Shown piece by piece: positions 23,395-32,676 of a stretch of DNA of 64,000 nucleotides. Numbering within the stretch: position 1 is the first letter of the stretch; the number at the start of each line of letters is the position of its first letter. The stretch comes from Streptococcus gallolyticus subsp. gallolyticus DSM 16831 (lineage in GTDB: Bacteria; Bacillota; Bacilli; Lactobacillales; Streptococcaceae): assembly GCF_002000985.1 (NCBI RefSeq), contig NZ_CP018822.1, positions 762,001 through 826,000 of the forward strand, given 5' to 3'. Under the pieces are notes generated by a model. It did no database searches. It had not been told where the DNA came from and saw only the letters and a list, made by a program, of their open reading frames with translations. Made by a program: the position numbers and the translations under genes.

Positions 23395-26058
23395 ATGACA
23401 GAATTTTTATCAAAGTTTTCCTTCAAAGATGGTGAGTATTCGTATTTTAATCTTGAAGAAGCGGTTTCTCATTATGGAGGAGATATCAAGAAAATCCCTT
23501 ACACTATTCGTATATTACTTGAAAGTTTACTCAGAAAGTATGATGGTGTAGATGTTACAAAAAATCACATTGAAAATTTAGCAACTTACAATCCTAAAAA
23601 AACAAGCGGAGAAGTTCCATTCAAACCAAGTCGTGTCATCTTACAGGATTTCACAGGAGTTCCTGTTGTTGTTGACCTTGCGTCAATGCGTGATGCCATT
23701 GTTGCCAACGGTGGAGATGCTGAACTTATTAATCCAGAAATTCCAGTTGATTTGGTTATTGACCACAGTGTCCAAGTTGATTTCTTTGGCTGTGACACAG
23801 CGTTAGAAGATAATATTAACCTTGAATTTAAACGTAACAATGAACGTTATGAATTTTTGAAATGGGCAGAAAAATCATTTGATAACTACCGTGCGGTGCC
23901 ACCTGCAACTGGTATCATTCACCAAGTTAACATTGAATTCCTTAGTGATGTTGTCATTGAAAAAAATGGCATGCTTTATCCAGATTCAATGTTTGGTACT
24001 GATAGCCATACAACAATGATTAATGGTATTGGTGTTCTTGGTTGGGGTGTCGGAGGTATCGAAGCAGAAGCAGCGATGCTTGGTGAAGCGTCATTCTTCC
24101 CAGTTCCAGAAGTTATCGGTGTTCGTTTGACAGGTAAACTTCCTAAAATTGCAACCGCTACCGATTTAGCCCTTAAAGTGACACAAGTTCTTCGTCAAGA
24201 AAAAGTTGTTGGTAAATTCGTTGAATACTTTGGTGACGGTTTATCAAATCTTAGCCTTGCCGAACGTGCAACTATTGCCAATATGGCACCAGAATACGGT
24301 GCAACTTGCGGCTATTTCCCAATTGATGATGAAACGCTTAATTATATGCGTTTAACAAACCGTAAAGAAGACCATATTGCTTTAACAAAAGAATACGTCA
24401 AACACAATAATCTTTTCTACGACCCAGAGCATCAAGCGGAATACACTAAAGTCGTTGAAATTGATTTATCAACAATTTCACCAAGTATTTCTGGACCAAA
24501 ACGTCCACAAGATTTGATTGATTTGACACAAGCCAAACAAACTTTCCAAGAAAGCTTAGTTCGTGAAGCTGGTGTTCAAGGCTTTGGTTTGACAGCTGAT
24601 GAAATCAATAAAAAAGCAACCGTTCATTTTGATGACCAAGATATTGAGATTCAAACAGGACACGTGGCTATCGCAGCTATCACATCATGTACAAATACCT
24701 CAAACCCTTACGTCTTGATGTCAGCTGGTTTGCTTGCGAAAAATGCTGTTGAACGTGGTTTGCGCGTAGCTCCAACAGTTAAAACATCACTTGCTCCAGG
24801 GTCTAAGGTGGTTACAGGTTACCTACGTAATTCTGGTTTGCAAACTTACTTAGATACACTTGGCTTTAACATTGTCGGTTATGGTTGTACGACATGTATC
24901 GGTAACTCAGGTAGCCTTCGTCCAGAAGTGGCAGAAGCTATTACAGAGACAGACTTGTTAGCATCTGCTGTTTTATCAGGTAACCGTAACTTTGAAGGAC
25001 GTGTTAATCCACTTGTCAAAGCAAACTTTCTTGCTAGCCCACCACTTGTTGTGGCATATGCACTTGCTGGAAACACAAATATTGATTTAACAACAGAACC
25101 GCTTGGCTTTGACCAAAATAATGCACCTGTTTACCTTAAAGACATCATGCCAACAAATGACGAAGTGGCAGAGTATGTCAATAAATACGTAACGCGTGAA
25201 TTATTCGAGCAAGAATATGAGCATGTCTTTACAGACAGCGAAAAATGGAATCAAATTCCAACAGAAGAAAGTAAGATTTACCATTGGAATGAATCGTCAA
25301 CTTATATCCAAAATCCACCATATTTTGACAATCTAGGTGATGATTTAGCGATTAAACCATTGAAAAATCTTAAGCCATTAGCCAAATTTGGTGATAGCGT
25401 GACAACTGACCACATTTCACCTGCTGGTAATATTGCTAAAAATAGCCCAGCTGCTAAGTATTTAGATAATCATGGTGTTGATTACGTTGACTTCAACTCA
25501 TATGGTAGCCGTCGTGGTAATCACGAAGTCATGATGCGTGGAACATTTGCCAATATTCGTATCCAAAACCAATTAGCAGACGGTAAAATTGGCGGTTACA
25601 CAAAATACAACGGCGAAATCATGCCAATTTATGACGCTGCTATGCATTATAAAGAAGATAATGTCGATACTTTAGTCATTGCAGGTAAAGATTATGGTAT
25701 GGGGTCTAGTCGTGACTGGGCTGCCAAAGGTTCTAACCTTCTTGGGGTTAAAGCTGTTTTGGCTGAAAGTTTTGAACGTATTCACCGCTCAAATCTTGTC
25801 ATGATGGGTGTATTACCATTGCAATTTTTAGAAGGTGATACAGCAGAAAGCCTTGGTTTAACTGGTCTTGAAACATACGATATTAATCTTTCAGAAAATC
25901 CTGGTATTCACGATGTTGTTGATGTTGTAGCTCGTGATGACTCAGGTGAAAAACACTTTAAAGCCATGGTACGTTTTGATGCCGACGCTGACATTCGTTA
26001 CTATAAAAACGGCGGTATCTTACCAATGGTTGTTAGAAAGAAATTGGAGGAAGCATAA
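23395..26058 (+). CDS. acnA: aconitate hydratase
   Basis: 887 residues from ATG 23395 ([10 protein letters not shown]), preceded by CGGGGG; the longer open frame upstream contains the promoter and cannot be coding. The 4Fe-4S ligands are visible in [10 protein letters not shown] and [20 protein letters not shown] is the conserved substrate region and [12 protein letters not shown] lies in the C-terminal swivelling domain. It isomerises citrate to isocitrate. It begins the acn-citZ-icd operon, which provides 2-oxoglutarate for glutamate synthesis in an organism lacking a full cycle. Confidence 0.97.
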   Translation: MTEFLSKFSFKDGEYSYFNLEEAVSHYGGDIKKIPYTIRILLESLLRKYDGVDVTKNHIENLATYNPKKTSGEVPFKPSRVILQDFTGVPVVVDLASMRDAIVANGGDAELINPEIPVDLVIDHSVQVDFFGCDTALEDNINLEFKRNNERYEFLKWAEKSFDNYRAVPPATGIIHQVNIEFLSDVVIEKNGMLYPDSMFGTDSHTTMINGIGVLGWGVGGIEAEAAMLGEASFFPVPEVIGVRLTGKLPKIATATDLALKVTQVLRQEKVVGKFVEYFGDGLSNLSLAERATIANMAPEYGATCGYFPIDDETLNYMRLTNRKEDHIALTKEYVKHNNLFYDPEHQAEYTKVVEIDLSTISPSISGPKRPQDLIDLTQAKQTFQESLVREAGVQGFGLTADEINKKATVHFDDQDIEIQTGHVAIAAITSCTNTSNPYVLMSAGLLAKNAVERGLRVAPTVKTSLAPGSKVVTGYLRNSGLQTYLDTLGFNIVGYGCTTCIGNSGSLRPEVAEAITETDLLASAVLSGNRNFEGRVNPLVKANFLASPPLVVAYALAGNTNIDLTTEPLGFDQNNAPVYLKDIMPTNDEVAEYVNKYVTRELFEQEYEHVFTDSEKWNQIPTEESKIYHWNESSTYIQNPPYFDNLGDDLAIKPLKNLKPLAKFGDSVTTDHISPAGNIAKNSPAAKYLDNHGVDYVDFNSYGSRRGNHEVMMRGTFANIRIQNQLADGKIGGYTKYNGEIMPIYDAAMHYKEDNVDTLVIAGKDYGMGSSRDWAAKGSNLLGVKAVLAESFERIHRSNLVMMGVLPLQFLEGDTAESLGLTGLETYDINLSENPGIHDVVDVVARDDSGEKHFKAMVRFDADADIRYYKNGGILPMVVRKKLEEA

Positions 26059-26061
26059 TCT

Positions 26062-27180
26062 ATGACAGGAGGAAGCGGATTAAAAGATTTAATAGCTTGT
26101 AATACCCATATTAGTTCAATTATTGATGATAATTTATCTTACGCAGGTTATAATATTTCTGAATTAATGGATAACGATGCTAGTTTTGAAGAAGTGATTT
26201 ACCTTCTTTGGAACTTGCACTTGCCAAATAAAGCAGAGTTTGATAGTTTTGTTAAAGAACTTCGTGAAAATTATGCTATTAGCGATGCGGTTGAACAATG
26301 TATTTTGATTCAGTCGCGCAGCCATTTACACCCAATGAGCGTGCTTCGTTCAACAGTTAGTTTGCTTGGTGTGTATAATGTCAATGCTGAAGATAATTCT
26401 GAAGAAGCAACATACGAACAATCTATTCAATTAATGGCTAAAATGCCAACGATTATTGCAACTTTTGCGCGTTTACGTGACGGAAAAACACCAGTTGCTC
26501 CACGTGAAGATTTAGGATTTGCAGCGAATTTCCTTTACATGTTAAACGGCGAAGAGCCAACACCATTGCAAGTAAAAGCTTTAAATCGTGCCTTGGTTTT
26601 ACATGCTGACCATGAATTAAATGCGTCAACATTCGCAGCGCGTGTCTGTGCGTCAACATTGGCTGATATTTATTCTTGTGTGACAACTGCAATTGGTACG
26701 CTTAAAGGACCACTTCACGGGGGTGCTAATGAACGTGTCTTTGACATGTTAACTGAAATTCGTGAAATGGGTGATACCAAAGCGTATTTGAAAGAAAAAT
26801 TGGATTCGCAAGAAAAAATCATGGGCTTTGGTCACCGTGTTTATAAAACACAAGACCCACGTGAAAAATATTTGCGTGAAATGGCACAAGCTCTTACCGA
26901 AGGTACTGAAAACGAAGTGTGGTTCAACTTGTCACGTGAAATTGAAGATTACATGAAACACACTAAAGGGCTTATCCCAAATGTCGATTTCTATTCGGCA
27001 ACGGTTTACCATGTTCTTGGTATTGATAGTTCGATTTTTACCCTTATTTTTGCAATGAGTCGTGTATCAGGCTGGATTGCTCATATTCAAGAACAACAAA
27101 AAAATAACAAATTGATTCGACCACGTTCTCATTATACTGGAGAGCTCGGTTTGAAATACACACCACTTGAAGAACGCTAA
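26062..27180 (+). CDS. citZ: citrate synthase
   Basis: 372 residues. Catalytic residues are in [11 protein letters not shown] (His), G-P-L-H-G-G-A-N (His) and [10 protein letters not shown] (Asp). The short ~370-residue, type II-like Gram-positive form is present. It condenses oxaloacetate and acetyl-CoA. The ATG is 3 bp after the acn stop and has GGAGGAAGC upstream, so translation is probably coupled. icd follows after 28 bp. Confidence 0.97.
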   Translation: MTGGSGLKDLIACNTHISSIIDDNLSYAGYNISELMDNDASFEEVIYLLWNLHLPNKAEFDSFVKELRENYAISDAVEQCILIQSRSHLHPMSVLRSTVSLLGVYNVNAEDNSEEATYEQSIQLMAKMPTIIATFARLRDGKTPVAPREDLGFAANFLYMLNGEEPTPLQVKALNRALVLHADHELNASTFAARVCASTLADIYSCVTTAIGTLKGPLHGGANERVFDMLTEIREMGDTKAYLKEKLDSQEKIMGFGHRVYKTQDPREKYLREMAQALTEGTENEVWFNLSREIEDYMKHTKGLIPNVDFYSATVYHVLGIDSSIFTLIFAMSRVSGWIAHIQEQQKNNKLIRPRSHYTGELGLKYTPLEER

Positions 27181-27208
27181 AAAGCCTTAGAAAGGAAAAA
27201 CGAGAAAA

Positions 27209-28384
27209 ATGGCAGATAAAATCATTTTAGAAAATGGTCACTTGACTGTTTCTAACAATCCAATCATCCCTTTTATTGAAGGGGATGGCGTTGGACGTGA
27301 CATTTGGAAAAATGCGCGTGCTGTCTTTGATGCAGCGATTGAAAAAGCTTACCAAGGTCAGAAAAAAGTTGAATGGCTTGAGATTTTGGCTGGTAAAAAA
27401 GCGCATGAAGCAACAGGAGAATGGTTACCAGAAGCAACTCTTGAAACGATTAAAGAAGATTTGGTCGCTATCAAAGGTCCACTAGAAACACCAGTTGGTG
27501 GTGGGATTCGTTCACTAAATGTTGCCCTTCGTCAAGAATTGGATTTATACGCTTGTGTGCGTCCTGTTCGTTATTTTAAAGGGATTGAAAGCCCACTTAA
27601 AGAACCAGAAAAAACAAGCATTACTATTTTCCGTGAAAATACGGAAGATATTTATGCAGGCATCGAGTGGAATGCTGGCACAGAAGAAGTGAAAAAAGTC
27701 ATTGATTTCTTGCAAAATGAAATGTCTGTCAGCAAGATTCGTTTTCCTGAAACAAGCAGTATCGGAATCAAACCTATCTCACAAGAAGGTAGTGAACGTT
27801 TGATTCGCTCTGCGATTGAATACGCTCTTGCTAACAATTTGACTAAAGTTACTCTTGTTCACAAAGGAAATATTCAAAAATTCACAGAAGGTGGCTTCCG
27901 TAGTTGGGGTTATGACCTTGCAAAACGTGAATACGCTGATGAATTAGCCAGCGGAAAATTGGTGATTAATGACATTATTGCCGATAATTTCTTGCAACAA
28001 ATTTTGCTTAATCCTGAAAAATTTGATGTTGTGGCTTTGACAAACCTCAATGGTGACTACGCTAGTGATGCCCTTGCTGCCCAAGTTGGTGGTATTGGAA
28101 TCTCACCAGGTGCCAATATCAACTACTTGACAGGTCACGCTATTTTTGAAGCGACACACGGAACTGCACCAGATATTGCTGGTAAAGACATTGCCAATCC
28201 ATGTTCTGTTCTTTTGTCTGGTTGCATGTTGTTTGATTACATTGGTTGGACAGAAGTGGCTAGCTTAATTACAGCAGCGATTGAAAAAACATTCGCTCAA
28301 GGTCAATTTACAGCTGATTTGGCGCAAGGAAAAGTAGCTTGCTCAACAAGTGAATTTGCAGCAAAACTCATTGAAAATTTGTAA
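27209..28384 (+). CDS. icd: isocitrate dehydrogenase (NADP-type)
   Basis: 391 residues. I-E-G-D-G-V-G is the N-terminal cofactor-fold motif; [13 protein letters not shown] contains the substrate-binding region; and [19 protein letters not shown] and [11 protein letters not shown] are family signatures. It forms 2-oxoglutarate. Last gene of the operon, closed by a strong terminator seven bases after the stop. NADP preference is inferred from overall similarity to bacterial Icd. Confidence 0.96.
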   Translation: MADKIILENGHLTVSNNPIIPFIEGDGVGRDIWKNARAVFDAAIEKAYQGQKKVEWLEILAGKKAHEATGEWLPEATLETIKEDLVAIKGPLETPVGGGIRSLNVALRQELDLYACVRPVRYFKGIESPLKEPEKTSITIFRENTEDIYAGIEWNAGTEEVKKVIDFLQNEMSVSKIRFPETSSIGIKPISQEGSERLIRSAIEYALANNLTKVTLVHKGNIQKFTEGGFRSWGYDLAKREYADELASGKLVINDIIADNFLQQILLNPEKFDVVALTNLNGDYASDALAAQVGGIGISPGANINYLTGHAIFEATHGTAPDIAGKDIANPCSVLLSGCMLFDYIGWTEVASLITAAIEKTFAQGQFTADLAQGKVACSTSEFAAKLIENL

Positions 28385-28390
28385 AATAAT

Positions 28391-28421
28391 AACCTAGAAC
28401 AAGTCATGTTCTAGGTTTTTT
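28391..28421 (+). terminator. Rho-independent terminator of acn-citZ-icd
   Basis: AACCTAGAAC and GTTCTAGGTT, a perfect 10-bp stem with AAGTCAT loop and T-run. Confidence 0.9.
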
Positions 28422-28463
28422 GATATAATGAGAATAGTTTGAATTTTAGAAGGTTGGAGTTTT

Positions 28464-29267
28464 ATGACATATTCATTGGCAGACATTGTCTTTTTGTTTT
28501 TTATTTATTCGTTTGTAGGCTGGCTTTGGGAGACGGTTTATTGTTCGATTAAGGATAAGAAGTTTGCTTATCGTGGTTTTTTAGTGGGACCGTATTGCCC
28601 CGTTTATGGCTTTGCAGTGACAACGGTTTTACTAGCGACAGAGCCGTTTCAGAGCAATATTTTATGGCTGTTCTTGAGTGGTTTGCTTGTAGCAACAGCA
28701 TTTGAATACGTTGCAGGCTGGCTGTTAGAGACGGTCTTTCATATGAAATTATGGGACTACAGTCAGGAGTTTGGTAATATTCAGGGACGTATTGCACCGC
28801 GGATATCACTTTTCTGGGGATTTGGAATTGTTGTTCTCGTTGAATTTATTCAACCAGGAGTGATGTGGCTAATTAATCACCTGAATGATTGGGTAGCATT
28901 GGGTATTGTTGTTGTGATGACAGCAGATTTGATTTGGACAGTTGTTGATACGGTGAAATTCCAACAAGCTGCTATTGCTTTTGAGAAATACGTTCGTGCC
29001 GAGCAAGAAAAATTACGCGAATCAGTACGAACAGAAGTTGGTGATTTAACACAGCAAGCTGAAGTCTTTAGCAAACGTTTGGAAAATTTACGACTTCACA
29101 TCAATGAAACCTTGAGAGAAAAAGGAATCGAGCCATTCCGTTTCAATCAACGTCGTATGCTTAGAAACTATAAAAATTTCCGCTTAACGACAGCCCCATT
29201 TTTGAACGAAATTCGTAAACAAACAGCTGCCTTAAAAGAAAAACGTAATGAGAAAAACAATCATTAA
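28464..29267 (+). CDS. putative CmpB-type ABC transporter permease-like membrane protein
   Basis: 267 residues. The N-terminal ~150 residues form five hydrophobic helices with S-F-V-G-W-L-W-E-T-V-Y-C-S and F-L-V-G-P-Y-C-P-V-Y-G and W-D-Y-S-Q-E-F-G-N-I-Q-G-R-I-A, all typical of the ABC_trans_CmpB (PF06541) family; the rest is a charged helical cytoplasmic tail (~165-267). No ATPase or binding protein is adjacent, and despite the family name transport is not demonstrated. A TATAAT at 28425 and GGTTGGAG before ATG suggest independent transcription. It ends at a terminator. Confidence 0.8.
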   Translation: MTYSLADIVFLFFIYSFVGWLWETVYCSIKDKKFAYRGFLVGPYCPVYGFAVTTVLLATEPFQSNILWLFLSGLLVATAFEYVAGWLLETVFHMKLWDYSQEFGNIQGRIAPRISLFWGFGIVVLVEFIQPGVMWLINHLNDWVALGIVVVMTADLIWTVVDTVKFQQAAIAFEKYVRAEQEKLRESVRTEVGDLTQQAEVFSKRLENLRLHINETLREKGIEPFRFNQRRMLRNYKNFRLTTAPFLNEIRKQTAALKEKRNEKNNH

Positions 29268-29277
29268 GATAATAAAA

Positions 29278-29319
29278 GCACCCTAACAGTGAGAATTCCT
29301 CTCGCCAGGGTGCTTTTTT
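29278..29319 (+). terminator. Rho-independent terminator
   Basis: GCACCCT and AGGGTGC outer stem with an inner GAGA/TCTC helix, then T7. Confidence 0.75.
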
Positions 29320-29494
29320 ACGTCATGTCAATGTTTTAGTTACCGTGAGGTTGGGAGCGTATTTTTTAGAATTGACAATGACTAGTCAAATAACTAACGG
29401 CATCACTGATTATGCACGACTATTATTATAAAGGTAAAGAAGCTTTTTGTAAATACTTGAAAATAAATGAAAAAAATTTCTTTTTAAAAAGGGC

Positions 29495-29525
29495 TTGACC
29501 TGGAACGCGTTTCATAAATTATACT
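29495..29525 (+). promoter_or_regulatory. Promoter with LacI-type operator in the spacer
   Basis: TTGACC (29495-29500) and TATACT (29520-29525) flank a 19-bp spacer starting with TGGAACGCGTTTCA (29501-29514), a near-perfect LacI-family palindrome with central CGCG. The LacI protein encoded at 30367 in the same operon is the obvious ligand, giving autorepression. Confidence 0.65.
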
Positions 29526-29556
29526 TTAGTCAAATCAAACAAGCGAGGTAAAAAAG

Positions 29557-30366
29557 ATGATTAAACGTATTTTTTCAGACATGGATGGAACGCTTCTTGA
29601 CAATACTGGCGCAGTTTCAGAGGAAAATGTTTCTCTGATTAAATCAGCTGGCATTCCGATGACCTTGGTATCAGCTCGTGCTCCAATGGAAATGATGGCA
29701 GCGATTGAAAAATTAGATTTGACGGGTGCACAAGTTGGATTTAATGGTGGTTTGATTTATCGTGTTGACAATGGTCGTGTCCTTCCGATTCACAGTCAAC
29801 CAATAGCAAAAAAAGATGTTCATACTCTTCTTGGTGCGATTCATGAGAAATTTCCAGAGATCAGTTTGTCATACTATGATTTGCATAAATGGTATTGTCA
29901 TGAGATTGATAAGGGAATTCTTTTTGAGCAGAAAGTTACGCAACAAAAACCAACACGAACAATGTTGCTCAGCCATTTTTTAAAACCTAAAAAAGAGATT
30001 TATAAGTTAATGATGATTGTCTTTGATGAGAAAACGTTAACAAATCTGCAAGAATTTGTGCTATCATTAGGGATAGACACGGTTGCGGTGCAGCAATCAG
30101 GAAAACATTATTTGGAAATTACTCATACGGCAGCTAAGAAGTCAGCTGGTATTGATTATATCATGCAAAAAGAAGCTTTGAGCGAGGGAGAAACTGCGGC
30201 TTTTGGCGATGGGCACAATGATTTGTCAATGTTTGAACGGACGAGTTTTCCAATTGCAATGGCAAATGCTAGCCCAGATGTGATTGCTCAAGCTAAATTT
30301 ATCACATTGGTTAACCAGTGCAATGGTGTTGGTTATGGAATTCATAAATTTTTGAGGAATGTTTAA
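29557..30366 (+). CDS. HAD-superfamily Cof-type phosphatase
   Basis: 269 residues. HAD motif I F-S-D-M-D-G-T-L-L-D (nucleophile Asp), motif II V-S-A-R (Ser), and motif IV G-D-G-H-N-D-L-S-M are visible; the C2-type cap lies between ~85 and ~190. Cof proteins dephosphorylate sugar phosphates, pyridoxal phosphate or similar; substrate unknown. It is directly followed by the LacI gene with no gap (ATG after TAA), behind a promoter with a LacI-type operator, suggesting a sugar-phosphate stress or salvage role. Confidence 0.9.
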   Translation: MIKRIFSDMDGTLLDNTGAVSEENVSLIKSAGIPMTLVSARAPMEMMAAIEKLDLTGAQVGFNGGLIYRVDNGRVLPIHSQPIAKKDVHTLLGAIHEKFPEISLSYYDLHKWYCHEIDKGILFEQKVTQQKPTRTMLLSHFLKPKKEIYKLMMIVFDEKTLTNLQEFVLSLGIDTVAVQQSGKHYLEITHTAAKKSAGIDYIMQKEALSEGETAAFGDGHNDLSMFERTSFPIAMANASPDVIAQAKFITLVNQCNGVGYGIHKFLRNV

Positions 30367-31290
30367 ATGGTAACAATCAGAGATATTGCAGAACGAACGG
30401 GTTATTCTAAAGCGACGGTGTCGCGCGTGCTTAACAATCATCCTTATGTGTCAGATGACGTGCGTCAAAAAATTCAAGCGGTGATAAAAGAGCTTAATTA
30501 TACGCCAAATTTGGTCGCAAAAGAATTGAGTGCTGGAAAGACTAATAAAATTGCGGTTGTTATTCCTCACAATCGTCATCCCTATTTCACTCAGCTATTG
30601 AATGGTATGCTAGATGAAAGTAAGAAAACAAACCATAATTTGCTTTTACTACATTCGGGCTACAATGAACTTTCGGAACGTGAGTATTTAGAACAATTAC
30701 GTGGTCGTGCTTTTGACGGGCTTATCTTTACGTCACGTGAATTGCCGATAGAGACCATTGCCTCTTATGCACAATACGGTCCCATTCTTTTATGTGAGCC
30801 ACTTGACAATCCTCTTTTGAAATCAGTCTATGTTGACCGCTACCAAGCTTATAATGATCTTAATGCCTATTTAGTTGAAACGGGCATTAAATCACCAGCT
30901 TATCTTTTTACGAGAGCTGATGAAGCTAGTGCGACTTATCGGACAATGGTTTCTGTTTTAGAACATTTTCCGCAATATCAAAATTCAGCTGTTTTTAGTG
31001 GCATTTCTAATTTTCAAGACGGTTATAATTGGGCAAAACAGCTTACGCAGGATTTTGATGCAATTGTGACGAATGAGGACCAAATGGCATATGGCGTTAT
31101 CAAGGCTTTTAAGGATAATGGCAGAGCTTTGCCGTTAATTATCGGGCAAGAAAATCAGCATATTAGTGAGTTGCTTGGGATTCCGTCAGTAGAGCATTAT
31201 TCTTATGAACTGGGGAAATTAGCAGTACGTCAGATTTTAGCTGATGAAAATAATCCCCTTGCCATTCCGTCAAAATTCATTCGACGTTAG
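30367..31290 (+). CDS. LacI family transcriptional regulator
   Basis: 307 residues, slightly short for the family. N-terminal HTH and hinge: V-T-I-R-D-I-A-E-R-T-G-Y-S-K-A-T-V-S-R-V-L-N-N-H-P-Y-V-S-D-D-V-R-Q-K-I; it is followed by the periplasmic-binding-protein-like effector domain beginning T-N-K-I-A-V-V-I-P-H. Expected to bind TGGAACGCGTTTCA ahead of the operon. It starts immediately after the HAD gene stop, so it is translationally coupled. Effector is unknown. Confidence 0.92.
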   Translation: MVTIRDIAERTGYSKATVSRVLNNHPYVSDDVRQKIQAVIKELNYTPNLVAKELSAGKTNKIAVVIPHNRHPYFTQLLNGMLDESKKTNHNLLLLHSGYNELSEREYLEQLRGRAFDGLIFTSRELPIETIASYAQYGPILLCEPLDNPLLKSVYVDRYQAYNDLNAYLVETGIKSPAYLFTRADEASATYRTMVSVLEHFPQYQNSAVFSGISNFQDGYNWAKQLTQDFDAIVTNEDQMAYGVIKAFKDNGRALPLIIGQENQHISELLGIPSVEHYSYELGKLAVRQILADENNPLAIPSKFIRR

Positions 31291-31328
31291 CGCCAAAAGA
31301 AATCAGAAAAATTCTCGGAGACTTGCCA

Positions 31329-32123
31329 ATGGAAAATCAAAAAATTGCAGAAAATCTTAATATCCTTGGTCAATTTTGTGGCAAAAGAGATGTTGAGGAA
31401 CTTAATCAGAAAAACTTGCATGAAAAATATGGAATAGAAAAAGCAGATGTTATGGTTCTTTTTGGTGGTAGCATTCTTGCTGGCGGTGATGTACTGGCTA
31501 AGGCTATCAAAGATGATATTGCAGAGCATTATATTATTGTTGGTGGTGAAGGACATACAACAGCTACCTTGAGAGAGCAGATTCACAAAGAATACCCTTT
31601 GATTGCTGTAAATGGCTTGACAGAAGCTGAACTTTTTCAACAATATCTTTTGACTGTTTATCAAATCCAAGCTGACTATCTTGAAACCAAATCAACAAAT
31701 TGTGGCAATAATATCACGAATTTGCTCAAATTAATGAAGAACAAAGGCATTGTCCACCAGAGTATCATTTTATGCCAAGATGCAACTATGCAATATCGTA
31801 TGGAAGCGACATTACGAAAATACCTTTCAAAAGATACGGTAGTGATTAATTACGCTGCTTATCGAGCTTACCTGAATTACCAAGATAAACTCACCTACGC
31901 AACAAAGATTCATGGCATGTGGGATGTTGACCGCTATATCAATTTATTAATGGGTGAGATTCCAAGATTAACAGATAATGAACAAGGTTATGGACCAAAT
32001 GGAAAGAATTTTCTAGCTCATGTGGATATTCCTAATAGAGTAGTAGCTGCTTTTGAAGCTCTAAAACCTATTTATGGTAATCACATCAGAAAAGCCAATC
32101 CCAAATATTCCTCAGTTTTATAA
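31329..32123 (+). CDS. YdcF/DUF218 family protein
   Basis: 264 residues from ATG 31329 (M-E-N-Q-K-I-A-E-N), chosen because CGGAG is eight bases upstream; an in-frame TTG lies two codons earlier. The DUF218 core is seen in D-V-M-V-L-F-G-G-S-I-L, I-V-G-G-E-G-H-T, and I-I-L-C-Q-D-A-T-M-Q-Y-R-M. Members are Rossmann-like soluble proteins (YdcF) or envelope proteins (ElyC/SanA); no signal or membrane segment is seen here, so it resembles cytosolic YdcF. It lies 38 bp after the LacI gene and may be in the same transcript. Confidence 0.75.
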   Translation: MENQKIAENLNILGQFCGKRDVEELNQKNLHEKYGIEKADVMVLFGGSILAGGDVLAKAIKDDIAEHYIIVGGEGHTTATLREQIHKEYPLIAVNGLTEAELFQQYLLTVYQIQADYLETKSTNCGNNITNLLKLMKNKGIVHQSIILCQDATMQYRMEATLRKYLSKDTVVINYAAYRAYLNYQDKLTYATKIHGMWDVDRYINLLMGEIPRLTDNEQGYGPNGKNFLAHVDIPNRVVAAFEALKPIYGNHIRKANPKYSSVL

Positions 32124-32138
32124 GCTATAAAATGTTTT

Positions 32139-32163
32139 AATTTTCAGAATATTTTGCTATAAT
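32139..32163 (+). promoter_or_regulatory. CodY-like box overlapping the ridA promoter
   Basis: AATTTTCAGAATATT (32139-32153) matches 14 of 15 positions of the CodY consensus AATTTTCWGAAAATT and ends five bases before TATAAT (32158-32163). The -35 is weak (TTTTAA). Confidence 0.7.
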
Positions 32164-32194
32164 AGAGCTACTTAATTGAGAGAAGGAGTTTATC

Positions 32195-32575
32195 ATGGCA
32201 AAAACAATTCACACAGATAAAGCACCAGCAGCAATTGGACCTTATGTTCAAGGAAAGGTCGTTGGTAATTTCCTATTTGCTTCAGGTCAAGTGCCTTTGT
32301 CACCTGAAACTGGTGAAATTATCGGAACAACTATTCAAGAACAAACTAAGCAAGTTCTTAAAAATATTTCTGCTATTCTTGCGGAAGCAGGCACAGATTT
32401 TGACCATGTGGTTAAGACAACTTGTTTCCTTAGCGATATGAATGATTTTGTACCGTTTAATGACGTTTACGCTACGGCATTTAAGGCTGATTTTCCAGCA
32501 CGTTCAGCAGTAGAAGTCGCTCGTTTGCCAAAAGACGTCAAAGTTGAAATCGAAGTCATTGCTTATCTTGACTAA
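32195..32575 (+). CDS. ridA: RidA family reactive-intermediate deaminase
   Basis: 126 residues with the YjgF/YER057c/UK114 signature: A-P-A-A-I-G-P-Y-V-Q-G at the N-terminus, G-Q-V-P-L-S-P-E-T-G-E, and A-R-S-A-V-E-V-A-R-L-P-K-D-V-K-V-E-I-E, in which the conserved Arg binds the substrate carboxylate. It hydrolyses 2-aminoacrylate and related imines formed by PLP enzymes such as threonine dehydratase. The CodY-like box in its promoter links it to branched-chain amino-acid control. It is monocistronic, ending at a bidirectional hairpin. Confidence 0.95.
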   Translation: MAKTIHTDKAPAAIGPYVQGKVVGNFLFASGQVPLSPETGEIIGTTIQEQTKQVLKNISAILAEAGTDFDHVVKTTCFLSDMNDFVPFNDVYATAFKADFPARSAVEVARLPKDVKVEIEVIAYLD

Positions 32576-32633
32576 TTTTATTTTGGGCTTAAGCCTGAAA
32601 TGGCAGCAGTTGATTTCTGCCTAGGATAACATA

Positions 32634-32673
32634 AAAACTCCCGCTTAGTCAGAAGCTAAGCAGGAGTTTTTTT
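32634..32673. terminator. Bidirectional terminator
   Basis: AAAACTCC-C-GCTTAG pairs with CTAAGC-A-GGAGTTTT around TCAGAAG, with A-run and T-run on either side. It separates convergent ridA and the activase-related gene. Confidence 0.85.
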
Positions 32674-32676
32674 GTA

